Below, piece by piece: positions 20,201 to 30,800 of a DNA stretch of 64,000 bases. Position numbers and translations under genes: made by a program. Source of the DNA: Chondrilla cf. caribensis (Eukaryota; Porifera; Demospongiae; Chondrillida; Chondrillidae). The DNA is taken from contig OZ026567.1 in the NCBI GenBank assembly GCA_964020155.1, positions 1,632,930 through 1,696,929 on the forward strand, in the 5' to 3' direction. The stretch's first letter is position 1. Each line of letters starts with the position of its first letter. The notes beneath the pieces were generated by a model. The model saw only the letters and a list, made by a program, of their open reading frames with translations, made no database searches and had not been told where the DNA came from.

Positions 20201-23200
20201 AAGATCACTATAAAATGAAAGTTGGATCTACAGACACCACTATTTGGAATCACATTTTTCATGACGTTCATAACCACGCGATTGCAAGGTGAAACTACTA
20301 TAGTCAGAGCTCACCTAAACTTAATGAAACCGAGGACACCTACAAATTCATTAATAATAATATTGTTGATTGATTACACATAGCACCATGCAATTATTCC
20401 AATCCATTGCAGCCATACGTATATTGGTGGCATGTTTGAAATCCCCAGTCCTCCCTGTGGTATCGTAACTCTGTGCAGTACGTACTGCTATATCTTCTGA
20501 CATCTTCCCAATAATACACAGTGTCAACAACTTGAAGGCAGTATACTGGACTCTGGGGCTACCTTGATGTCCCATTTCAGGACAATTACAACATCCTCAT
20601 CCTTCCACATCTCATAGGTATCTTCCTTTTCAGTTTGAACAACTTCAGACACTAGCTATGATGATGTGGAACATTGAATCAAAATCAAACAATAATCCCT
20701 TACATGCGTTGTTTATGTACATTGTACAACAAGTTCGCTGTCTAATGTTTGACCTCTCAATATCACACAATGGTCACACATCATTGTTTGCGTCGTCATC
20801 TCATTCTCTATGTGTTCTCTCTCACACACACTCTGCTGTAGCTAAACAGACATCAGACAGACACAGGATATTTCTGTGTTGTGATGGATCTTGGGCTCCT
20901 CTGTTGTATTCCAATATAACTTGGCTGCTTGTCCAGAAACAACACATCACTCAATATCACGATGTTGTCACCTCAGTGGACAACAGGACATGCATGTGTG
21001 TGTAGAATATAGTCAAATATCAAATTGAACTTGATTATTGGTCTGGCTTCACTCCCTCATGCCTAAACTAGTCGCTCATCATCACTATAAACTAAGATAC
21101 AGTACATATCAGCACTCCAAACAATTGATGGAATACATCAATACAGTGAACTAATAGGGACAAGTGAAGTGAGACCCACATGTCAAGTTGGTTCCTTCAA
21201 CTTCTGTTGTGGACAGAAGCCCAGAATTATGTGTATTATATACATGCCATGATTTCAAAAAAGAAATAATAGTAAAAATACATAATATTCGTATAAATGA
21301 AGCAATCATCAGCTCTGACTGTCTGGTAAAATGTATACTAGTGCCTAGTACACAGAAATGCTATAAGCCTCACTAAAATCATCCAGTGAATGACATCAAC
21401 ACAATGGGATATTGTCCAACCAGCAACCTGCCGACATACAGCCAGTAGGAATCGAGAACTGTAGACAGCAAGTAGCAAGAATTGTAAGCTGATATGGAAT
21501 ATATATAAATTGGTGGAAAGAAAAGCTCATGGTATGTCTGTGTCTAACACATTTTGATATACATTCTTTTGATAATTGATCCTGCTGGATATGCACATGT
21601 TCAAGTAACCAGGTGTGAACAAAGCGAACAAGGTTATATCAACAAGTTGGGTCTGAGTATACCATGGAGAATGGCTGCATGTGGTAGAAACCAGGCGTAT
21701 GGTTTTAATGCATTGTCCTTCCTGCTATTGTCCATTCTCCATTGTTGCCAACAACCAAGCTGCAAAATCGAGATGCCAGAGTCATGAGGAGCCCTTGTGA
21801 CAATTGCACAATCGAGATGCCACCAATCGGTTGTGAAGGATATACATATACAAATGCAAGACGACCAATTGTCACGATTACTAGCCTCACTTCCAGCTCA
21901 GTGATGACAGTGTATGAGAATCACTCTAGATTATATGAGGTTTATCTACATCTGTAATGTGTGCATGCATACATGTGTGTACTGGGAGTATGTCCATTGG
22001 TAATTCTGCAGTAAATATGGATTACTATCAAATATTTACTCCATATCTTTAGTAATGTGCTTTGATGTCAACATAGCTGCAAATGTGGAGGGATGGACAC
22101 ACTCCAAATAAACACTTACATTCTCACCACTACCTTGTGTTCTGTCAACAGGTGGTCCAGGAGGGTGGGGAGATTCTAGTGGTAGGAACACACAGTGACG
22201 CACAATAACTATACACATGTACATCGGTAGCTACAAGTGTGGACGGACATCAATGTTTACCACAGCCATGAGCACTGGCCAGAACCTGTGTACTGAGACA
22301 CTAGCAGCTATAGCTGGTGGTATATAACTGATATTACAAAATACAAAGATGGAGAAATGATGAAGACAAATGCACACCTTGTACCATTGATACTACAGTA
22401 GAACCTGTCCAATCCGACACCTCTCTAAACTGACAAATGCTTAAACTGACACCAAATTCCAAGCATAGACACTTTTTCAATACAAAATGACCTGCCTAAT
22501 CCGACAAATGCCTAATCTGAAAACCGACATTGATTTTGGAGTCCCCAGAATAAAAATACCTCTACAGTCCAACAATTATACCACTACAAATTAAATTCGT
22601 TTGATTTTCACCGCATTCATCCCCCGTCGAGTTTGCGGGCGCCATGTTCTTTCGTTATGTAATACAACTGAATGGTTTTCCAAACTTATGATGCAATAAT
22701 TAGAGACGGTGTGACAGATCACGCGAGGAAACTTATCCTCATTATATATAGTATACAGAAGGAGGTGATAAAGTACAGCACTTTGACATACTTTTTCAAA
22801 AATAACACTGAATAATGTTCATACAAGAACATGTATTTATATTAATTACATTTATCTGACTGTATCTCTTGTTGCATGTAATTATGTACCAAGCTATATG
22901 TCTTATTGTATTACAATTAACAATGTCTATACAGTATACATGGTATTAATCATACAAAACTGAACGTTCTACGGGCGTACCTGTTGTGTGAAAACGCCCG
23001 TGAATCGGGTACGGTACAGGTGTACCCGTACCCATACCCCTTCTTACTGTAATCGACACCTCGTGTTATCATAGATATTGTTACATACGTGTTAATTTTT
23101 ACAATGAAGTGCTATTTCGAAACAATCTTTCTGCGTACGTACGTACGTTCTTCTCCCGTCATGAGTGTTCCTCGGAGTATCGTGGATAGCAAGGCATCAT

Positions 23201-26133
23201 ACGATTCGCTCTTAAGTAGTTGTTGGACTTCGACTGCGGTCATTTCGTCGTCTTCTGCATAGCTTTTTCCCGAACGGCGACAAAAGAGAATTCGCTGCTT
23301 CACGTAACTCGAATAAACCATCTCTTAACGAACTATAACACGATGAAAAGGCGATATGAAGGTGTTACTATAGGTATCACTACTTAGGTGTACATTTTTG
23401 CAATCGTCAAGTTGGTGACTCGCCTACTAAACGGCCGTTCCCGTTTAGTGGGTACAGGTACGCCCGTTCCGTACCCGTAGAACGTTCAGTTTTATATGAT
23501 TAGTACCGTACATGGCAATAAGTGGCTTCGGAATTATTATTTATTTGATGATGAAACCTCTCTAATCTGAAAACCCCATAATCCGACATTATTTTCATTC
23601 CCCTTGAGTGTCAGATTAGAGAGATTTCACTGTATAAATATACTGGTACAGTGTACCCTAGGTTATCAGAACACTGGTTATCCCAACCCTGGATTATATA
23701 AACAACTTTACATCAGTCATTTAAATATGACACCACTGCTGACAATATAATGTCAAAATTGTGAGAAAGTATAAGCAAAAAGTGGGAAATTAAGCATCTC
23801 TATACATTACAGGCGAATGGTCACATGATGTACATGTGACATGTGCAGATGTGTTGGGTACTCAAAGGTACACGAAACATGTAGAACAGATGTTATGGAA
23901 ATACAGTATTGAGTACATTAGAGGAACATACTGTGTGTGCTGTCATCCTCTTTGAACTGTTTGCTATCATTAGAACCAGATGTTGATTGAGTTGGTCTCT
24001 TCCTAGAGTCTGTAGCAGAGGGAACAGAACCTGAATGACTCTATTGTGGTTAATGCACACAATTGGCAACAACAGTACTAAAAGATAGGACATGCATAGA
24101 TCGCAATTCAGGGTTTCATTAGGGAGAGTAATGGAAAGGGCAAAAGAGTGTTCGGGAAAATAAGAATTGACTACAATCCGAATCCAACCACAATGTATAG
24201 TGACTCATATGGTATGGCCTCTGCAGCAAGGCAGGATGTAGTCTAGCGTAGCTAGACCCATTCCTGCCTCCAATTTTAAAATTCGAAAATGAATTTGCAC
24301 TGGGACACAGTCCCAATTTAAAAATTGGAGGCCAGAATTGGTCTAGCTACGCCAGACTAGGCAGGGTGTGACCATAGACCCTAGATACCGGGACTGGCAA
24401 CTCACACTAATTAGTATGGTCAAGTGTGTTGTTATTTCCGGAATATTACATCATCCCTCGGCATATCTTTGGTACACGACCCGAGGTCTACGACTCGAGA
24501 ACGGCAATAGAAGTGTACACAAAAATAAACAGATACGTACGTAGGCAAGTCTATATCCTTTATGTGTAGTGAACATCATAAACAGGGAGTTCCTAAATCC
24601 TGTGGACTTTGAGCAGAACCAATTGGCCATTGTTTCGCAAAGATAACGTGTGCAGAGCTTACCCTTTCGCATAAGACGATAATCAACAATACCCCGCCTG
24701 TTGTATCTAGAGAATCTCTTCAAAACATATTACTTCATGTAGGACATTACTAGGTATACGTCTACAGCTTTGTGACGGTCTGTAAATGTTCATTCACTGT
24801 GAAAACATGTACAGAAAATTTAGATGGATGTTTTACTTGCGAGAGTCGTTATTTTACCTTTTGCTAAAAGCTTTGCAACAAAAATTATATGAAACAATGG
24901 CGCATAGAAATCTCTTTTAAGGCATATAAATACAGTCTTGTGCCTTTGGAGTTAGAAAAAGGAAAGAAAGGAAAATGTTGTCGCCCACACACATACAACA
25001 TGCTTGATTCATTGAGGTTTTGTGTTTATATTGTAACCCACACATGATAATGTATATAAATGTAACTGTTGCCATGCAGTCCCTAGTCTGGCGTAGCCGA
25101 CCCTTGATCCGCCATTTTATTTTGTTGGGTGGAGAAAGGGTCTGGGGACATTGCTATTCGGTAGTGGTAGCAAAGGGGCGGGGTTGAATGTGGTATAATT
25201 AGTAAAATGGCGATTGCAGCAGTCATGCAATTACATTCCTCTAGCAAACTCAAGACACACTTCATATCACTGAAAAGGCCACAGTAGGAAGCATCTATCG
25301 TGATACTAGAAGAAAAAACAGTTTAGCTAGACTTTCGACAGGTTGTGGTGAAAAACCATAATAATGGCTCTTTTGTCGTTCACCTTTGATCATATTTATG
25401 TGATAGAAAGAGCCATGCACACAGCATGTGCATTCCCCTCGATCTGCTTTGATGGCTGATCAGAAGAAAAAATTTGAATAAGGGCCTTAAATTGATGAGA
25501 CCCAGGGATAAACTAATCCCACGGCGATCGTCAAAGTGCATGCTGGCCAACTCTAACATGAAACTGCTTTGGAGTAGGAAACTTCATATTCTGTGTCGAA
25601 ACCAAAACAAAGAGACCGACTTCAAAGAGTACCTCACAATGACTGCATGCTACAAACTCCGCTAACGACTGTATACTTTGTAAACCTTTGTATATTTCCG
25701 TACATTACGTACAGGTTATTCCGTAAAAGTGTTGGGTTCAACGACGGACATTTTACCACTACTGAATAGCAATAACTTCAGACCCTTCCTCCACCCCAAC
25801 AAAATAAAATGGCGGATCAAGGGTCGGCTACGCCAGACTAGCCAGTCCCGGTATCTAGGGTTATGGAGTGACAGAGGACCAGTAGACTATCATCAATGTG
25901 GGCTGTGGCTGGATAGAGCAAATGTGATATAACAACCCATTCATTCGCCCTTAATAAGAGACTTCATGGTGTCGACTTTCAGGAGAATACAAATATGGAA
26001 GGTCCATTTCTTTGAACGGCAGAGCGTGAAAGTAAAGTACGCTTAGGATGGCCGTTCGTAGGAAATGTGGCTCACCTTGAGTATTGGAGGAGATTTCTCT
26101 ATCCTCAGAATGATTAGAAGAACTAGAAGCCAT
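11072..26133 (-). CDS. NLR protein: NACHT, LRR, C-terminal CARD-like and DEATH domains (unit 1, intact)
   Basis: Likely a cytosolic innate immune sensor: NACHT is the oligomerising NTPase, LRRs sense or autoinhibit, and death folds recruit adaptors. Exons in transcription order: 26076-26133 (ATG), 23932-24030, 22120-22175, 20563-20655, 18282-20025, 17847-17989, 17481-17705, 16755-16929, 16527-16681, 16329-16442, 16180-16257, 15735-15852, 15282-15436, 13871-13978, 13583-13802, 13434-13517, 12348-12416, 11577-11882 and 11072-11355 (TGA). Summed length is 4,284 nt, with compatible phases at every junction, giving 1,427 residues. Residues 1-102 are a Ser-rich leader, NACHT spans about 103-683, LRR-like segments about 684-1180, an acidic/Ser-Pro linker about 1181-1231, the CARD-like domain about 1232-1333 and DEATH about 1334-1427. 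The domain order is unusual; NLRP1 is the known vertebrate NLR with a C-terminal CARD. The exon chain is my manual model; RNA evidence could change small exons. Confidence 0.8.
11577..11882 (-). CDS. CARD-like death-fold exon of NLR, unit 1
   Basis: This exon encodes about 102 residues. Helix-like segments run from FMDKFSGSFLSDVD through RLEIKRVIPKGVAYTI and EALFLHLQNHADPDSI to MSGLGRAMKEEL. Length and hydrophobic spacing fit a CARD-like fold, but I cannot exclude a divergent DEATH or DED fold. It joins in phase to the DEATH exon. Homologues lie at 33,879-34,178 and 56,143-56,442. Confidence 0.6.
12417..12602. repeat. 25 bp minisatellite abutting an NLR splice acceptor (unit 1)
   Basis: About 7.5 copies of 'tagacaagtacatgtagtga'+'gtatg'. 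On the minus strand the last copy runs directly into the acceptor of exon 12,348-12,416; each copy ends in '...cttgtctacat', one base from the functional '...cttgtctacag'. Further copies: 11,430-11,480 and 13,037-13,110 in unit 1; 33,722-33,765 and 34,712-34,832 in unit 2; 55,850-55,950, 55,998-56,040, 56,972-57,056 and 57,700-57,765 in unit 3. Confidence 0.9.
12603..13029 (+). mobile_element. hAT-type non-autonomous element, unit 1 copy
   Basis: Inverted ends TAGTGTTGGGC / GCTCAACACTA, flanked by TAGACAAG and TAGATAAG. An 8 bp duplication is the hAT signature, although the host minisatellite itself contains TAGACAAG. It is orthologous to the longer copy at 57,057-57,699; the part coding for the BED finger is mostly deleted here. 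It lies in the intron between exons 13434-13517 and 12348-12416. Unit 2 has no copy. Confidence 0.75.
14146..14222. repeat. (AC)n microsatellite
   Basis: Intronic CA run. Counterparts are at 35,862-35,909 (short, with ACGC interruptions) and 58,832-58,909. Confidence 0.95.
14265..14439. mobile_element. Pogo-like MITE, 175 bp, unit 1 only
   Basis: Ends CACTGGAACCTCTCTATAA and, inverted, CAGTGGAACCTCTCTATAA, with TA on both flanks. Units 2 and 3 lack it at this position. It lies in the intron between exons 15282-15436 and 13871-13978. Confidence 0.85.
18282..20025 (-). CDS. NACHT exon of NLR, unit 1
   Basis: A single 1,744 bp exon carries the whole nucleotide-binding module. Walker A GAPGCGKTT is at about residue 194 of the predicted protein, Walker B LILDGFDE at about 283, and the sensor-1-like VFVTTRPS at about 318. 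These are followed by helical and winged-helix-type sequence and the first LRR-like turns (LETLSLWGDEMHPLG, LRNLELYNF). The acceptor is 'cacctacag' and the donor 'aatg|gtaggt'. About 95% of residues look identical to the unit 2 exon, with one codon inserted there. This is the best-supported coding segment in the unit. Confidence 0.93.
20660..22115. other. NLR intron, unit 1, no recognised gene
   Basis: Intron between exons 22120-22175 and 20563-20655. A stretch around 21,720-21,950 is almost unchanged between units 1 and 2 (44,455-44,680) although I see no consistent reading frame; it may be regulatory or simply recently converted. Confidence 0.4.
22943..23515 (-). mobile_element. Internally deleted Tc1-like element nested in the pogo-like copy
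   Basis: Inverted ends around 'acaaaactgaacgttctacg' and its inverse. The empty site is visible at 45,660-45,672 in unit 2. It contains the transposase remnant described at 23,112-23,321. The exact termini are uncertain by about 10 bp because the flanks are TACAT-like on both sides. Confidence 0.7.
23112..23321 (-). pseudogene. Tc1-like transposase remnant (N-terminal HTH, internal deletion)
   Basis: This 69-residue frame starts MVYSSYVKQRILFCRRSGKS, the usual first helix of Tc1-like DNA-binding domains. It then jumps to EDDEMTAVEVQQLL and LLSTILRG, which in intact proteins lie just before the catalytic domain. The middle of the DNA-binding region and the whole DDE domain are missing, so this is a deletion derivative. 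Confidence 0.6.
24239..24359. mobile_element. Short MITE of the TAGTCTGGCGTAGC family
   Basis: A 121 bp inverted-repeat element with TAGTCTAGCGTAGCTAGACC ends, flanked by GGCAGGATG and GGCAGGGTG. Unit 2 has the empty site (about 46,396). It lies in the NLR intron 5' of exon 23932-24030. Confidence 0.8.
24372..25866. mobile_element. Inverted-repeat element with CCCTAGATACCGGGACTGGC ends
   Basis: About 1.5 kb, present only in unit 1. Ends match in inverse orientation (CCCTAGATACCGGGACTGG), with GTGAC-like flanks compared with the unit 2 empty site. It contains the nested 757 bp TAGTCTGGCG element. Open frames at 24,451-24,723 (minus) and 25,474-25,665 (plus) are not recognised. Superfamily unknown. 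Confidence 0.65.
25084..25840. mobile_element. TAGTCTGGCGTAGCC family element, nested, unit 1
   Basis: Perfect long terminal inverted repeats of about 43 bp beginning TAGTCTGGCGTAGCCGACCC and running into an A/T tract. Flanks GCAGTCCC / GCCAGTCCC are compatible with an 8 bp duplication plus a one-base change. The centre differs from the copy at 47,045-47,673. Confidence 0.85.
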
Positions 26134-27173
26134 TAGCAGACCGTAAACAGGAACTCAAGTTATCGAGGGGCAGAGGGGGGTACGTACGTCGCTACGTCGG
26201 TATATACGGTCGGTCGCAGGGAGACCACTTCCGAGACCAACTCCAAATTAAGAGTTGGAAACTGAGTCGGATACAAAAACACGGTAGATTCGATCACGCA
26301 CTACGTATACACTACAGTATTTATGTGGACAGCAGTGTTGATGGAGATGGCGAATAATTTAACACAAATTAATAATCTACTATTGGTGAACCAATTCATT
26401 CAGTAGAACCAATGTTAAAAACTATAGCTACCTGTCCTATATGCACTAGGTGACGACCATTGAATTCTCCAGTGCATGTGTCAACTAAACTGAAGCACTT
26501 TTACTTAAAGTCCACTTCTACAGAGACCACCTTTACTTGATCCATGGGGTGGTCTCTATAGGCAAGTTTTACTGAAGGTGAAATGACAGATTCTTCTCAG
26601 AAACGACACAGCAAAAGTAGTGATTGTACCACTTCAGATGCTAAAGGAGAACACAGGATCATCTCTATAGTATACACTCCACATCTGGTCTGTCTCATCC
26701 ACAACCTAGTCAACATCCAATAGAGACTGGAGTGAAGAAGTAGAAATAATGAAGCAGACTTCAATAATTTAGAACACATCCACACATCCACACACTAACA
26801 TACATGTACTTGTGAATGCAACATACAGAGGTACCTACACATGTAGTCTGGTGTAGCCGACCACTCACTACCTAATTTGTGACCAGTGAAGTATAGAGGT
26901 AGGACCATCATCAGATTACATCTGGATCTATACACTAGTATGTACCAATGCATATGGTGTGGATGGTGAGAGGTGTGGAGGACTCTTTCCTAAATCCTTA
27001 TACTGTGGAGGACTGAGGAAGGGTCATCATCAGACTGCTATATCTGTGCCTATACATACCTAATATGTGCCTGTACAAATATAAACACTTCACACAAGAA
27101 TCAGGGCTCACAGACAAATAACACACATAAGGACATGTGTACATAGCACACACAGAGTATCTCTATATGATGA

Positions 27174-27177
<4 letters not shown>

Positions 27178-27232
<55 letters not shown>
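27178..27232. repeat. (AC)n microsatellite
   Basis: CA run that joins a truncated MITE at 27,233. In unit 2 the corresponding run is much longer (48,640-48,844) and is followed by about 530 bp missing here. Confidence 0.95.
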
Positions 27233-27234
<2 letters not shown>

Positions 27235-27311
27235 ATTTTAAATTTGGCAATTTTCCGTAAAATCGCCAATTCGCCAAATTAAAAACCTCGCCAAAGTTTC
27301 CCGCTATACGG
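27233..27311. mobile_element. Truncated copy of the CTGTATAGCGGG MITE
   Basis: Matches one half of the element at 6,053-6,259 in inverse orientation ('cctcgccaaagtttcccgct' end) and stops at the CA microsatellite. Confidence 0.7.
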
Positions 27312-27808
27312 TACATATAATAACATGCTTGTACTTATATTCATATGCAGCATTACAAAAGAATACCATATGGGTATAGTGGAAAGTTGCATTATTGAAA
27401 TTAGGTCCAATTCCTGAAAGCGTAATAGATACACACGACATTGGACTCTTAAATTTGCAAAATGGTTGCTTCCCAACAAAAATACAAACTGTTCTTGTTA
27501 AATGGTATAAAACAATACTCAGATATGTACTTATGTACATGTGTGTACACAAATACATGTATATACACAGCATGTTCACATGTACACTCGTGCAGCATGT
27601 TCAAATGTAAAATGTACATATGTACAGTATGTTCACATGTACACAGCATGTTCACAAGTACACTCATACAGCATGTCCACATGCATGTAGACATGTACAG
27701 AATGCTCACATGTGAAGGATCATTGCAGGACAGTCAGCCAACAAGGTACACATTCATCCATAAACATTTGTGTTTACTTCTTGTTCACGGTGATCATTTC
27801 CTGTTTAC

Positions 27809-30800
27809 TCATCTTCCTTTGCTGAGTTTTAACATGAGAGGATTCCTTGGGGACCACTCCACCACAACTTTGTACCTGCCCTGCATACAACAACATCACA
27901 GAAATAAGTCACATGTGACAAACACATCTAACACACATTCATACCATCCCAATAAGTACCTACATTAAGTAGTATACGTTGATAAGACTTGAGTGTGCTT
28001 GTGCATATACGTACGTACATACATGTATCCTGACTGGTGGCCACATCAAATAGACTGACAGGAATACATACCCTATGAATCCCTGAGATCCCCAGATGTG
28101 ACAATAGACCGATTGCGCATTGACGTCATCCTTTCCGGTCATGAAGACCGAAAATGGTCGCGAAGGGTGTTCGAAGTATAGATTCTCATAGTAAGACGTG
28201 TTAATAGGTTATATTTTGTCTTTGTGAAAGGAGATTTCGGAACTGTACGTATTTATTTCTCGACTGATTGTAAATATACCACACCGCTGTGCTGTTCCCG
28301 GTTGTACATCCAACAGCAAGACTTCTCTACAGGTGTTTTTCTTTCCACAAGTTTCCATCTGATGCAGCTCTTCGTCGTAATCGGGCTAAAAACATACGTA
28401 GAGTTGAAAGTAAGGGAGTTTGGACTATTAACAGTTCCACACGTGTGTGTACTAAGCATTTTACTGCCGAATCGTACCACGTAAATTCGGTATCAGGTAG
28501 AAAAAGAATGCACAAGACCACGTGGACGAACAGAATCTTAAAATCCAAGTCCAAGTAGTTTTCAATTGTTTTCCCCAACGATTGCAACCCACTTCCAGCA
28601 AGAGGAAAGCACCTGCCAATGCCCCAGATGGAAACTTGTGAAAGGACGTGTGGAGAAGTCTTGCTGTTGGATGTACAGCCGGGAACCTGCAGCCCTGTGG
28701 TGTGGCATATTTACAATCAGTCGAGAAATGTATAGAATAAGTATGTACAGTTTGGAGAATCTCCTTTCACGCAGGCAAAATGAGATCAGAAGAAATAACA
28801 ATCATATCTAAGCACATGTGGACTATTCTTTGACTCTACACAAGACAGCAAAATATATCCATCGTTTACATATACAACTTTGCATACACTTATTAAGACG
28901 TGCATCTATTACCACAGCTATACGGCGATCACGAGAGAATTTAACACCGGTATATCACATACCGCTGAACTAATTCAGCTTTTTTCCAGATCTACAAGCA
29001 CTTCGATAGGCTAGCCATCATTTCAGCTGTTCAACAACATACATACATACATATATACTTGCATATCTACTGTGTGTCCAACTGTATAGTGCAGGATTAA
29101 TGCAGCTACATACACACATGTATGTATGTACTCACATACATACACATCATGGTCCATGGTTGATGTCAATACACATCAAAGGTACCACCTTGAGTACATA
29201 TTGAGTGAATTCACAAAGTACTCAAATAGTTTCGCATGTGTTCCTAAGTAAATACTACAGAATAACAGGATTCACAGGAATCAGCAGTATGTATGTGCAT
29301 GTATGGAGTATGTGAGTATATTAAACTCAGGAGTTCATTTGTTGACAACATTCGTTCATAACAGCAACAACAGTTACTAAGATATGTACGTACAAATGTA
29401 CATGTACAGTATGCACACGTGCACACTTTTGTGATTGTGAATGTATGGAGGACCGAATAATCCAGTGTCTTGGAGCACAGGCATTGTTACACTGGAAGTG
29501 AGGTACAGGGAGTCTGACATTAGCACAGCATAGGGGTAGCCATGCTGGGATACAGCGGTGTGCTCCTGTGATTGAGGTGGATTGATGTCAGACTTAGATG
29601 TGGACGTATTGATAAGTGTCTGTGCTGATGGAGATGGTATGAGGTTGTGAGGTGCACTGGGTATTGAGTGTGGAGGCTGAAAGGTAGTGTGGGGAGAGTG
29701 AGTGGGAGGTGTAGGGAGTGTGGGGTGGGATGTGGGGGAGGAGTCTTCATATGTATACAGGTATTGTATGTACTAGGACAACCCAGTGTGCACCATACCA
29801 TACATGTATGCACAAACCTGCATATGTACATATGTATGTGTACCCAAGTACATGTCCATACGTACACTACGTACACAAGGTTTGAAAAGTACAGTTGTAT
29901 TACCATTGTCAGTAGAGTGGACATCAAAATGTTTCTTAAACTTAAGTTCAATAAAACTGCAAATTTGTCACACTGTAATTACAGTATGTCTACAGTGAAT
30001 TTGCCAAACAATTCAAAACAGAACCGAACTACGTGTACACGTGAGTGCATACACATAAACAGTACACACCTTGATAGAAGTGTAGACACTGATAGTGGTG
30101 TCGAGGGGGGAGGTGTCTCCTCGTCCTCCCCCACAGTGGTGGCTACCACCAGTGGTCTCCTAGCAACACACAAACAAGAGTGACAGAGTAGATAAGACAG
30201 CCATTGCATGCAATCCACAATGTTCTTCAGCCTCGCATTTGTTCCTGAGGGTGAGATATATAAGCAAGAAAAATAAAAAAGAGGATTCTCCATCAAAACA
30301 AAAGTGCTGAAACCTGGGTCTTCAGGCTAACACTCTCCCGACTGAGCTATTTCAGCACACCCAACCACTGTCACATACTGTCCAATATACCTATATGCAT
30401 GTACTGCAGTATGAAGTCTCAGACCACACACAGCCACTGTACACACAATCCATTCAGTGGAGCTACCACTGGTCATCCTGTCATACCACGTACACAATAT
30501 TACTGCACTACATACTCACATACTTAAGTACGTACACACACATACCATATCAATCTCTTGCTTTGGAAGTGGACAAGTAACTATCTCCTTAGCCCTAGCT
30601 CTTTCTATATCAAGGGTGCTCTCTCTGTTGAAGAAAATACAATGTACATATTAGTGTGTCTACGGATGTTTCATAAGAATTTACATACAATTACGAATAT
30701 ATAGTTTGTATATAATATGTACATGAGTATATACACATTCTTGTACTACAAGTAAGTACATATGCATATACATACATAGTTACATGAATAAAGACATGAA

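Larger units (their letters stand above)
22396..23632. mobile_element. Pogo/Tigger-like element, unit 1 copy, interrupted by a nested element
   Basis: Ends CAGTAGAACCTGTCCAATCC and (inverted) CAGTGAAATCTCTCTAATCT, flanked by TA. The orthologous copy at 45,117-45,781 is 665 bp; the difference is the nested element at about 22,943-23,515. The shared site shows insertion before units 1 and 2 separated. It is intronic in the NLR gene. Confidence 0.85.

Noticed and set aside
21700..21957. Highly conserved block between units 1 and 2 as a possible exon
   Set aside because: No splice-compatible frame on the gene strand; plus-strand frames exist but lack start context or domains. Left as unexplained conservation.
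26583..26723. Plus-strand 46-codon frame MTDSSQKRHSKSS, also at 48,050-48,190
   Set aside because: Conserved in length between units, but it lies beside a hairpin-like repeat, has no splice context and no recognisable domain. Two copies this similar do not show coding constraint.
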